A stretch of DNA of 64,000 bases from Oscillospiraceae bacterium (GTDB lineage: Bacteria > Bacillota > Clostridia > Oscillospirales > Oscillospiraceae). Location: NCBI GenBank assembly GCA_017469115.1, contig JAFUGY010000053.1, positions 1-64,000 of the forward strand, read 5' to 3'. The notes beneath the pieces were generated by a model. It saw only the letters and a list, made by a program, of their open reading frames with translations, did not search any database and had not been told where the DNA came from. This document shows positions 35,925-44,385 of the stretch, in pieces; the first letter of the stretch is position 1, and each line of letters opens with the position of its first letter. The position numbers were made by a program, and so were the translations under genes.

Positions 35925-37475
35925 TTAACTCTCCTGTTTTTTCCCGTTGGCCGCGAAGAACCAGAACACTGCAAGCAGAGCAAATGCCACAACATACCAC
36001 AAAGTCTGAGAACCTCCGAAGAAGCCAATCATCTGCCCTGCCAGGACAAACGCCATCACCACCGGCACCACAAAACGGACACAAATGGTATAGAAGCTTG
36101 CAAAGAACGGAGAGTGATTGCCATGCCCGACTTCTTCCAGAATCAGTTTGGGATTGAGCTCCCAACCGATCATCAGGGCCATCAGCATAGCACCGAGAGG
36201 CATTGCAATGCCTTCAGACCAGCAATCCATAAAATCAAGCCAGTCAGCAATGAAGTCAGGGACTGCTCCCTGAATTCCCAGCAGTGCAGCAGGGTGAATG
36301 TCATTGGAACCAAGCCCGTCAACCGCAACAAGGAGAGCTTCCGCCGTGATCAGGCAGGAGACAATCAATGTAATGCGTCTGCGCGTATCCCCTCTTCCGG
36401 CCTGAAGATCTTTGTCAATCCAATGCGCACCAACCGCTTCCATCAAAGAGATTGCCGATGAAATAGCAGCCAACAGCACGAGGAGATAGAAAATGACGCC
36501 AAACAGAGGCCCGGCTTTGCCCATATTGGAAAAGACATCCTGAAGAGTAACAAACAGAAGTTTCGGGCCACTCAAGGAGATTTCGTTGACGGGAACACCG
36601 TTGTTGATGCCATTTGCAACAGCTGCCGGAATAACAGCAATGCCGGCCATAATTGCAATCAAGGTATCTGCAACAACAATGGTAATGGAGTTGGAAACCA
36701 GATTCTCTTCCTTGCTGAGATAAGAGCCATAGGTGAGAATTGCACCCATAGCCAGAGAAAGGGAGAAGAACATCTGGCCGCCAGCCGTACCGAGAACAGA
36801 AATCAGACCGGGAGCCTCTTCAATGAAGCCGCCTTTCACAGCGTATCCTGGGACAAACATGAACTTCAGCCCTTCAGATGCATTCGGCAGCGTCAGCGAA
36901 CGGACGATAACAATCAGAAGCATCACTGCCAATGCCGGCATACCGACTTTGTTAAACTTTTCAATTCCTCCGGATACACCGCCCATAACAATGAGCATGC
37001 AGATTACCATAAACAACAGCGTAAAGAAAAAGCATCCAAACGGATTGGTGAGCATGGAACCGAAGGTTGCCGCACCAGAGATGCTCTGGCCGAAAATTCC
37101 ACTGAGACCGAAACTGAGCTCAGCCAGGTTGAGAGACATGTACTGAAGCACATAACCTCCCAATACAGAATAGAAGCTCATAATCAAAAACGGCGCGATG
37201 ATTGCCAACCAGCCGATCCAGGCAAATTTTTTGGAAACTGCCTGATAGGCATCGATGGGGCTCATTTTAGTCTTCCGGCCAAGAGCCAGCTCACTCGTCA
37301 TGATAATGAGACCGACAAAGACAGCCAGAAACAGATAGACAATCAGGAAGGTGAAACCACCGCTCTTGCCCATCTTGTACGGGAAGCCCCAGATGTTGCC
37401 GAGGCCGACAGCCGAACCGATAGCGGCCATCAAAAACCCGAAATTTGAACCGAACGAACTGCGATTATTGTCCAT
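35925..37475 (-). CDS. Sodium-dependent transporter, SNF (LeuT) family
   Basis: 516 residues, about 12 helices. This family couples sodium to uptake of amino acids or related amines. The first helix FLMAAIGSAVGLGNIWGFPY is the unwound sodium- and substrate-binding TM1 of LeuT-like proteins. The start at 37475 is set by AAGGAGACACTATT; the frame stays open 53 codons further upstream without an SD. The exact substrate is unknown. Confidence 0.93.
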   Translation of the reverse strand: MDNNRSSFGSNFGFLMAAIGSAVGLGNIWGFPYKMGKSGGFTFLIVYLFLAVFVGLIIMTSELALGRKTKMSPIDAYQAVSKKFAWIGWLAIIAPFLIMSFYSVLGGYVLQYMSLNLAELSFGLSGIFGQSISGAATFGSMLTNPFGCFFFTLLFMVICMLIVMGGVSGGIEKFNKVGMPALAVMLLIVIVRSLTLPNASEGLKFMFVPGYAVKGGFIEEAPGLISVLGTAGGQMFFSLSLAMGAILTYGSYLSKEENLVSNSITIVVADTLIAIMAGIAVIPAAVANGINNGVPVNEISLSGPKLLFVTLQDVFSNMGKAGPLFGVIFYLLVLLAAISSAISLMEAVGAHWIDKDLQAGRGDTRRRITLIVSCLITAEALLVAVDGLGSNDIHPAALLGIQGAVPDFIADWLDFMDCWSEGIAMPLGAMLMALMIGWELNPKLILEEVGHGNHSPFFASFYTICVRFVVPVVMAFVLAGQMIGFFGGSQTLWYVVAFALLAVFWFFAANGKKQES

Positions 37476-37605
37476 AATAGTGTCTCCTTCTCCATAAATT
37501 TTGCGTTTATAAAACGATAATCTTATTTTATCACAGCTCAACATATTTGCATAATGAAAATGGAGAAATGATCCATGAAATTTCTTCATAGATAGTGAAT
37601 CATAC

Positions 37606-37632
37606 AAAAAAAAGCCTGCCATATGGGCAGGC
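37606..37632 (-). terminator. Terminator of the dacF-type gene
   Basis: Minus strand: 7-bp stem GCCTGCC/GGCAGGC, loop about 5 nt, then eight T residues. Confidence 0.88.
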
Positions 37633-37715
37633 AAATCATATTATTAGGATTCAAAAGGTAAGAACCGGCGACCTTTCTATAGAATGTTGAGAAAACAAAG
37701 TTTCTCTTTTCCATA

Positions 37716-39116
37716 TTATCCGGTCGGGAAGCCGTTTTTCTGATAATAATTGCGGGCAAAACGGAGAAGGATTTCAGCTTCCTGCCCTCTGTCGGCTCCC
37801 ATCTCTGCCCCTAGAAGACAGAGAACTATCTGATGCGTCTCATTGCCGGCTGTAACCGGCATGGAGGCAGAAATGCAATATCCCGCTCTGTTGGTTGAGC
37901 CTGTTTTGAGGCCGGTGATCCCCGACATATTAAAGAGAAGCGGATTTGAATTCGCGGTTGTGTAGTCAAGCGTCGGCATGCTGGCAAACGTTTGAGCCGT
38001 GATTGCCGTGATCTCCGGGAAAGCCTGCAGCACATAAGCCGAAAGCCGAAACAAATCATAAGCTGACATCCGGTTTTGCAATTTGGACGGAACTGCAGAA
38101 TCCGTATAGATGGGAAGACCGTTTGACGTATAAAATTCGGCAGAATCCAGCCCTAATTCTTTCGCCCTTTGGTTCATCCGCTTCACAAATTGCTCCTCAC
38201 TGCCGGCAACCAGTTCTGCAACGGCAACGGCTGCTTCGTTGCTGGAAGCGACCAGCATGGCATCGAGCAATTCGGAAACCGGAATCTGCTTCCCAGCCTC
38301 CATGAGGATCATCCCGTCGGCTGAGCGTGAAACTGCTTCTACATTGGGAGAAATCGTAACGGTGGCATTCATGCTGACCTCACCGCGCTTTACAGCCTCG
38401 GCAAATAGAAGATATGTCATCAATTTGCTGGTGCTGGCAATGGATACCTGATCTCCATAGTTCAAGGCACAGAGAAGAACCCCGGTATTCGCATCGCCGA
38501 GAACGAAACTATTTAAATATGAAAAGTAGCCCTCTGTCTCCAATGTGAGATAGTCCGGCGCAAAAGCACGATTCGGATCAATGCGAAAGGAATTCTCCCC
38601 GGTCTTTTCCATGGTGACATCCAGCGCGAGCTGAAGGTCAATCAGGCTCATATAAAGATCATGGCCTCCCTCACGGAAGGTATAATATTTTCTGTCAGCG
38701 CCGTCGACAAAAAGCCGGTTTCGGGAGATTGCCAGCCAGACTTCTTCCCGGGAAGCAAATGGCGTTTGCGTAATGCCGCTGTTTCCCGTTAATTGAGGTT
38801 GTCCCGTCCAGATAGAGTTATATTCTCCGTCCTGGGCAGAACTCCCATAGAGAAAGCTGAATTGTTTTTCGGTTCCGTCCAGCGCTGCAGAAAGATCTGC
38901 GAGTGAGAGATAAAGGTTATTTTCATAATTGACATGGTAACCACGAACTTCAAACGCCTTATCATAGACCGTCAGGCCAATCGAACACGGCTGCAGAAAC
39001 TGATAATCAACTGCATAAGCAGACACGCTGCAAGAAAACAAAAAGACAACGCAGAGCAGCCCTGCCAATCCGGTCTGCAGAATCCGCTTCAGCCGGAAAG
39101 AAGTACTTCTCTTCAT
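37716..39116 (-). CDS. D-alanyl-D-alanine carboxypeptidase with N-terminal Cu-amine-oxidase-like domains
   Basis: 466 residues. Signal peptide about 1-35. Residues about 37-180 hold two copies of the 'Cu-amine-oxidase N-like' stalk domain (NNLYLSLADLSAALD and GHDLYMSLIDLQLALD). The S11 peptidase domain follows: S-T-S-K at 228-231, S-S-N at 291-293 and a late GLKTGST. Such enzymes trim the terminal D-Ala from peptidoglycan stem peptides outside the membrane. It overlaps the FAH-family gene by 4 nt. Confidence 0.9.
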   Translation of the reverse strand: MKRSTSFRLKRILQTGLAGLLCVVFLFSCSVSAYAVDYQFLQPCSIGLTVYDKAFEVRGYHVNYENNLYLSLADLSAALDGTEKQFSFLYGSSAQDGEYNSIWTGQPQLTGNSGITQTPFASREEVWLAISRNRLFVDGADRKYYTFREGGHDLYMSLIDLQLALDVTMEKTGENSFRIDPNRAFAPDYLTLETEGYFSYLNSFVLGDANTGVLLCALNYGDQVSIASTSKLMTYLLFAEAVKRGEVSMNATVTISPNVEAVSRSADGMILMEAGKQIPVSELLDAMLVASSNEAAVAVAELVAGSEEQFVKRMNQRAKELGLDSAEFYTSNGLPIYTDSAVPSKLQNRMSAYDLFRLSAYVLQAFPEITAITAQTFASMPTLDYTTANSNPLLFNMSGITGLKTGSTNRAGYCISASMPVTAGNETHQIVLCLLGAEMGADRGQEAEILLRFARNYYQKNGFPTG

Positions 39117-39940
39117 ATCATCCGGTTTCTAACACGGCCGATTCCTTCCACCTCAACTTCAACGATATCGCCTTTTTTCAGCCATGTCTTTCCCCCTTCC
39201 AGGGCAACGCCGCTGGGAGTCCCGGTGAAGATCAGATCACCCGGGTTCAGAGAGATGTATTTGGACGCATAACTTACAATTTCTGTACAGGAAAAGATCA
39301 TATCGGCAGTTGTTCCGTCCTGCCGCAGTTCTCCGTTAACATAACTCCTGATCTTTTTGCCTTCTTTGGGGTGATAGCCGTCAGCCGTCACAATGCACGG
39401 TCCGCAGGGGCCAAAACCCGGCATCGTTTTGCCGATCAGCCACTGGCCGCTTCTCATTTGCGGATCCCGGCAGGAAAAGTCATTCCCACAGGTATAGCCG
39501 AAGATATAGTTCTCGGCTTCTTCTTCCGAAATTCCCCAGGCCTTTTTCCCGATCACAATGACGAGCTCGGCTTCGTAATCGTAGGTGGCTTCCCAAGGGG
39601 GCAGCTCCACATCCGTTCCGTCAGGGACAAGTGCATCGGAATACTTGGAAAAGAGAGCAGGCGCATCGTAAGTCTTCATATGGGCATTCTGTGCATGCTG
39701 CCGGTAATTGAGGCCTACACAGACGATTTTTCCCGCCCGGTTCACCACATTGGCAAACTGCGGGTTTTCGACAACAGGCAGAGAATCCGCTAAATAACGG
39801 GATGCTTCTGCCACTGCATTCTGTTCAATCACCTCATCCATTGTAAGGGGAAACCCGGCTGCTGTGAGATCTTTCAAGCCGGAGCCGTTATCCGCGGCAA
39901 GGTGGCAAACACCGTCAACAAGAATATTGGAAAATTTCAT
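39113..39940 (-). CDS. Fumarylacetoacetate hydrolase family protein
   Basis: 275 residues of the FAH/2-hydroxyhepta-2,4-diene-1,7-dioate isomerase superfamily. Metal and active-site segments are YEAELVIVIGKKAW, FGYTCGNDFSCRDPQ and LNPGDLIFTGTPSGVAL. Members hydrolyse C-C bonds of beta-diketo acids, decarboxylate oxaloacetate, or hydrate 2-keto acids. The substrate here is unknown; nothing adjacent points to aromatic catabolism. SD CGGAGG is good. Confidence 0.9.
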   Translation of the reverse strand: MKFSNILVDGVCHLAADNGSGLKDLTAAGFPLTMDEVIEQNAVAEASRYLADSLPVVENPQFANVVNRAGKIVCVGLNYRQHAQNAHMKTYDAPALFSKYSDALVPDGTDVELPPWEATYDYEAELVIVIGKKAWGISEEEAENYIFGYTCGNDFSCRDPQMRSGQWLIGKTMPGFGPCGPCIVTADGYHPKEGKKIRSYVNGELRQDGTTADMIFSCTEIVSYASKYISLNPGDLIFTGTPSGVALEGGKTWLKKGDIVEVEVEGIGRVRNRMI

Positions 39941-39965
39941 AGGTACCTCCGTAAGATTTTAGTCG

Positions 39966-40790
39966 TCACTCAGTAAAGTGGATATGACTGTTGATATGCT
40001 CTTCGCAGAAACAATGATAGCCGACACATTTGGAGCAATAGCGGAATTCGAGATCGGGATAGTCGGTATCCGTTCTGCCGCAAACAGCACATTTGTGCCG
40101 ATAGAGGTTGGATGCCTGCTCCTGCCGGATCTTTTTCGCCGCCCGCCGGAAATTGATGGTAGTTGCACTCTTTTTGGCGACACCGAACATCTGAAGAAGA
40201 TCATCTCCGCAGAACAGGAAGAAATTCAGAATAGCCACCAGCGGAATCAGGTTGGCCGGGAAGGGATTTGAGATGATCCCCAGAAGGAAGAAGACTGCGT
40301 CAACCAATGCAAGCCATTTCATTTTGATCGGGATGATAAAAAACAACAGCACCTGCATATCCGGGAACAATGCCGCAAAGGAAAAGAACATGGAGAGATA
40401 AATATACTCTGCCGTGAGGCTCACCGCCATATGGGCGATAAAATAGACCAGAAAACCGTAGAGGACGGTCAGAATAACGCCCGAGAAGAAATAGATGTTA
40501 AATCGGGCTGTGCCCCATTGCTGTTCCAGCGTGGTGCCGATAAAATAATAGAAGTAAAATGCAATGATGGCAAGCATCCCGGTGCTCGGCGGGATAAACA
40601 TGAAGGAAACCAGCCGCCAGACCTGCCCGTGAAGGATATAATAGGGGTTGAATGTCATATACGGGAGAATCCGCGGATTGACCATATTCAAAAGCCAGAT
40701 GACAGCATTGGCAATGGTGAGATATCGGATGAGATTCGGGATACCGAAGTCAGGGTGCTTCCGGCAAAAGATCTCAATCTGTTTTTTCAT
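39966..40790 (-). CDS. Rhomboid-like membrane protein with C-terminal zinc-ribbon, catalytically degenerate
   Basis: 274 residues. The first two-thirds have about six helices and rhomboid wording (HGQVWRLVSFMFIPPSTGML, where active rhomboids have WRL...H). No GxSG serine motif is visible in the fourth-helix region (EYIYLSMFFSFAALFP), so proteolysis is unlikely. Residues about 230-270 carry CAVCG...CSKCVGYHCFCEEH, a zinc-binding motif. It may act as a Derlin/iRhom-like adaptor. First gene of a group with the FAH-family and dacF-type genes. Confidence 0.82.
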   Translation of the reverse strand: MKKQIEIFCRKHPDFGIPNLIRYLTIANAVIWLLNMVNPRILPYMTFNPYYILHGQVWRLVSFMFIPPSTGMLAIIAFYFYYFIGTTLEQQWGTARFNIYFFSGVILTVLYGFLVYFIAHMAVSLTAEYIYLSMFFSFAALFPDMQVLLFFIIPIKMKWLALVDAVFFLLGIISNPFPANLIPLVAILNFFLFCGDDLLQMFGVAKKSATTINFRRAAKKIRQEQASNLYRHKCAVCGRTDTDYPDLEFRYCSKCVGYHCFCEEHINSHIHFTE

Positions 40791-40883
40791 GACTCGTCCT
40801 CCTCAGGAAAAACGTTCTCTGCTCTTTATCATACTATCTCCGAAGAAATATTTCTATAAAATATTTGTAAATTAGGAGAAAAA

Positions 40884-40919
40884 ATGCCTTTTCTTTGGCT
40901 TCGTCTTGTGATAGTATAA
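40884..40919 (+). CDS. Putative leader peptide upstream of rlmB
   Basis: An 11-codon ORF reading MPFLWLRLVIV. It is preceded by TAGGAGAAAAA, the only good SD in this gap, and ends with TAA 7 nt before the rlmB ATG. rlmB itself has no SD, so translation could be passed on by reinitiation. The peptide is hydrophobic and includes an R-L-V stretch. An alternative is that TATAAC at 40915-40920 is a -10 giving a leaderless rlmB mRNA. Confidence 0.45.
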   Translation: MPFLWLRLVIV

Positions 40920-40926
40920 CAGTATT

Positions 40927-41703
40927 ATGGAAAAGAATACGAATGAAATCAAAAACGAAATCATAGAAGGCAGAAATGCCGTTATCGAAGCGCTGCGCGC
41001 GGAACGAAGCATTGATAAAATCTACATCAATAAAGGAGATGTGGACAAAACACTGGGGCATATTGCCTCAAAAGCCAGAAATGCGGGGATTGTCGTAGTG
41101 GAATGCGACAGGCGTAAGCTCGACTTTATGTCTGTGACGAAAGCACATCAGGGCGTGATTGCAGTCTGTGCCGTACGGGATTACTGCTCGATCGACGAGA
41201 TCCTTTCGCTGGCGGAAGAGCGGCAGGAAGACGCCTTTGTCATTGTTTGTGATGAGATCAGTGACCCGCATAATCTGGGGGCGATTATCCGAAGCGCGGA
41301 GTGTGCAGGAGCACACGGGCTGATTATCCCGAAACGGCGGAGTGCAGGTCTCACGGCTATCGTGGACAAAGCTTCTGCGGGAGCTGCAGAACACGCCAGA
41401 ATTGCGCGTGTTGCCAATATACCGGCAGCTTTGAAAGAACTGAAAGAGCGCGGGCTTTGGGTATACGGAACTGCGGCAGACGGAGCAAACGATTTATGGC
41501 ACACGGACTTTTCAGGGCCGGTAGCTCTTGTAATCGGTTCGGAGGGTGACGGAATGGGCCGACTTGTGAGGGATTGCTGTGACTTTATCGTCAGCCTTCC
41601 GATGAAAGGACAAATCAGCTCTCTCAATGCATCAAACGCCGCGGCAATCACCATGTACGAGATTTTGAGGCAGAGGATGGCAACATCGGATGGACAACGA
41701 TAA
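40927..41703 (+). CDS. rlmB: 23S rRNA (guanosine-2'-O)-methyltransferase, RlmB/TrmH family
   Basis: 258 residues. SpoU/TrmH-type SAM enzyme with a trefoil knot; RlmB methylates G2251 in the P loop of 23S rRNA. An N-terminal L30e-like substrate domain (IIEGRNAVIEALRAERSIDK) is followed by motif 1 DPHNLGAIIRSAECAGAHG, motif 2 LVIGSEGDGM and motif 3 LPMKGQISSLNASNAAAI. No SD of its own. It overlaps the downstream pseudo-ATPase gene by 14 nt. Confidence 0.93.
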   Translation: MEKNTNEIKNEIIEGRNAVIEALRAERSIDKIYINKGDVDKTLGHIASKARNAGIVVVECDRRKLDFMSVTKAHQGVIAVCAVRDYCSIDEILSLAEERQEDAFVIVCDEISDPHNLGAIIRSAECAGAHGLIIPKRRSAGLTAIVDKASAGAAEHARIARVANIPAALKELKERGLWVYGTAADGANDLWHTDFSGPVALVIGSEGDGMGRLVRDCCDFIVSLPMKGQISSLNASNAAAITMYEILRQRMATSDGQR

Positions 41704-44332
41704 TTTCAACGATCTGTTGGATCTGGATGATTTTAATAAAATCTATGCTTCGATTTACGGGGAGATCAACGCTGAGGCAACTGCAGAGGAGGATGATCTG
41801 GAAGCAGCCACAGCCTCTACGGACGAATCTGCCCTTCGCCGCTATACGGCATCAAGAGAAGAAGCCATCCGGGAAGCGGAGACTCTCGCTTCGGAAGATG
41901 CTGTTGAAGCTGACGAACCCGGTTCCGCTTCCCTGAGAGCGCCGATCCCGGAAGCTGCACCCAACAGCCTTTCCCGTTCCGAACTCCCTGCGGCGGATGA
42001 GATCAGTTTTGATCCTCGCTTCAACATCGACAGGGACGCCAAAGGCAAACGGCGCAGAGAGTTTTCGTACAACGGAAAAAGAATCAGCGCTGACGAGGAC
42101 CCTTATTACAGGCCTCATCAGAACCCGGAATACGAAGAACTGAAAGCTTCCTATACCGAATACGATGACGAGGTAAATGACCGGCAATTTGCCGAGACGC
42201 CTGCGGAAGAGGAAACACCTGCACCCGGGCGTAAGATGTTCAGCTTCTTCCATCGAAAAGAGAAGCAGCCGGCTCCCCCTCCGTTTGACGGCGTTGATCT
42301 TCCGCCGAAACCGGAGGAGTCAATTGTAGAAGAGCCGGATAAGGGAGCGGTAGAGGCGCCGGAAACAGGATTGGAAGAGACACCGCGCAGATTCCCCTTT
42401 GAGGAATTTGCCGTTGAGGAACCTGAACCATCCGAAGCGGAAGAACCATCTGATTCTGAGACGGAAGAGATCCCCAAAGCGGGGAAATTCCGCCTTCACT
42501 TCGGGCGGTTTACAAAAGAAGCCGACGAGCTGACACCGGAAGAAGAAGCGTCCTTCGCCGAGAGCGGTGAGGAGGAAGGATCGTCCGCATCGTTTGTGGA
42601 ATTCCTGACTTCCCGGGTAGCCGGCATTATCCTGAAACTGCGGGGAAATGTCCCGTTTATTTCAGGTGCCGGGATCATGCCGGAAGAGGCAGAAGATCTG
42701 GGGGATGAGCTGCCGGTGATGGCAGCGTCAAGCTATTACTCCGCGCAAATCTATTCCCTGCGCCTTCGGACAAGAGTTGCGTTTCTTCTCTGGCTGCTGC
42801 TGTGCTATCTTTCCTTGGGGTTGCCCATCCCCGGTATGCTGCAATATCTGCCCGTCAAGGTGGCCGCCTGCATGGCTCTGCAGCTTTCCATGATGGTTCT
42901 GGCTCTCGAACATGTGACCAATGCCATAACGAACCTGTTCCGGAGGAAATTCGGCGCTGATGCACTTGCCGTGGTTTCGTGCCTGCTCACCGTCTTCGAC
43001 GGGGTGGCGGTGCTGAATGCCCGCAATGTTTATCTTCACGTCCCCTTTTTCGCCGTTTCGTCCCTTTCGCTGCTGGGTGTGATGTTTTCTTCTCTGCTCA
43101 GCGCAAGAGGGCTTCGCAAAGCGCTGCGGGTTCCGGCCATCGGCAAACAGGTTTACTGTGTGACTGCTGAAACCAACGTCACCGGGCAGGATATCACCCT
43201 GCTGAAATCAAACCGGCCGATCACGGGCTTTGTCCGTCGTTCGGAAGAAGCACCGATCGACGAATGGGCATTTCGCAAACTTTCTCCGCTGGTATTCCTG
43301 GCTTCGCTGCTGTTGAGTGTGATCGCAGTCATTGTTCAGCGCAGCCCGGCCAACATTCTCTATCTGTTTTCTTCCATTCTGGCTCCGGCTGTCCCCTTTA
43401 CGGCATTGCTGGGATTTGCACTCCCCTTCTTTATCGGTTCCAACCGGATTTTCAGCAGCGGGGCAGCTCTGGCCGGATGGTCCGGAATCAGTGATATCGG
43501 CAACAGCAAAAACCTGATCGTCACGGACCGCGACCTCTTCCCTGCAGAGAATATCGCCATTGAAAACGTGCGTATTTTTGCAGATTACGATGCTGATAAG
43601 GTGATCACCTATGCCGGCAGCCTGATTCTGGCTTCCAAATGCGGGCTGGCACCTGCTTTTTCCAAGCTGCTGCAGGAAAACGAGTGTGCACCCGCCCGGG
43701 TGGATAACCTCGCATTTCTGGCCGGCGGAGGCATCGAAGGCATGGTCGAGGGGCACACGGTGCTATGCGGCGGCAGCGACGTGATGCGCCTGATGAACGT
43801 GCGCATCCCTTACAGGCTTATCAGCCCGACTACCGTGCTGTTGGCAATCGACAACGTGCTTTACGGGATCTTCAACATTCAGTACACCCCTGATCCGAAG
43901 GTTCGGAAAGCGCTTGTCAGCTTAATGCGTTCCAACAGGCATCCGATTTTTGCGATCCGCGATTTTAACATCACCCCCGAGTTTATCCGGGATTGCTTTG
44001 ACGTGGCAACCGACGGATATGACTTTCCGCCGTATACCGAACGCTTTCCGATTTCGGAAGCGAAGCCTTCGGAAGACAGCCTGATTTCCGCTGTTGTCTG
44101 CCGGGAAGGGCTCGGGCCGCTGACAGATGTGGCAGACACGGGAAGGAGCATTTTTGTGGTCTCCCGTGTCAACACGCTGATTTCTGCGGCAGCATCCATA
44201 CTGGGAATGCTGATTGCCTTTATCCATCTGCTGACCTCCGGGACCGTCAGCATCGGATTTCTGCTGCTGATCATGATTCTCTTTGCTCTGCCGGTGCTGG
44301 TGCTTGGGCTCTTCACCACTTCGGTAAACTGA
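41690..44332 (+). CDS. Degenerate P1B-ATPase-like membrane protein with long acidic N-terminus
   Basis: 880 residues. Residues 1-340 are acidic, Glu/Pro-rich and likely disordered. The rest follows the P1B-ATPase plan. Helices lie at about 362-470 and 531-592, with ILAPAVPFTALLGFALPFFI where CPC would be. VTDRDLF (611-617) stands at the DKTGTLT site. GGGIEGMVEGHTVLCGG (679-695) matches the N-domain loop, AIRDFN (755-760) the TGDN motif, and PLTDVADTG the GDGxNDxPAL region. Two helices close the chain. All catalytic motifs are lost, so it is probably a pseudo-pump with a sensor or scaffold role. Translation is coupled to rlmB. Confidence 0.78.
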   Translation: MDNDNFNDLLDLDDFNKIYASIYGEINAEATAEEDDLEAATASTDESALRRYTASREEAIREAETLASEDAVEADEPGSASLRAPIPEAAPNSLSRSELPAADEISFDPRFNIDRDAKGKRRREFSYNGKRISADEDPYYRPHQNPEYEELKASYTEYDDEVNDRQFAETPAEEETPAPGRKMFSFFHRKEKQPAPPPFDGVDLPPKPEESIVEEPDKGAVEAPETGLEETPRRFPFEEFAVEEPEPSEAEEPSDSETEEIPKAGKFRLHFGRFTKEADELTPEEEASFAESGEEEGSSASFVEFLTSRVAGIILKLRGNVPFISGAGIMPEEAEDLGDELPVMAASSYYSAQIYSLRLRTRVAFLLWLLLCYLSLGLPIPGMLQYLPVKVAACMALQLSMMVLALEHVTNAITNLFRRKFGADALAVVSCLLTVFDGVAVLNARNVYLHVPFFAVSSLSLLGVMFSSLLSARGLRKALRVPAIGKQVYCVTAETNVTGQDITLLKSNRPITGFVRRSEEAPIDEWAFRKLSPLVFLASLLLSVIAVIVQRSPANILYLFSSILAPAVPFTALLGFALPFFIGSNRIFSSGAALAGWSGISDIGNSKNLIVTDRDLFPAENIAIENVRIFADYDADKVITYAGSLILASKCGLAPAFSKLLQENECAPARVDNLAFLAGGGIEGMVEGHTVLCGGSDVMRLMNVRIPYRLISPTTVLLAIDNVLYGIFNIQYTPDPKVRKALVSLMRSNRHPIFAIRDFNITPEFIRDCFDVATDGYDFPPYTERFPISEAKPSEDSLISAVVCREGLGPLTDVADTGRSIFVVSRVNTLISAAASILGMLIAFIHLLTSGTVSIGFLLLIMILFALPVLVLGLFTTSVN

Positions 44333-44353
44333 ACCTCCCTTATATTGTTTAAT

Positions 44354-44385
44354 CCCCCGATCTGCAGCGATCGGGGGACTTTTTA
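44354..44385 (+). terminator. Terminator after the pseudo-P-type ATPase gene
   Basis: A 9-bp stem CCCCCGATC/GATCGGGGG with loop TGCAGC, then ACTTTTTATT. Confidence 0.9.
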
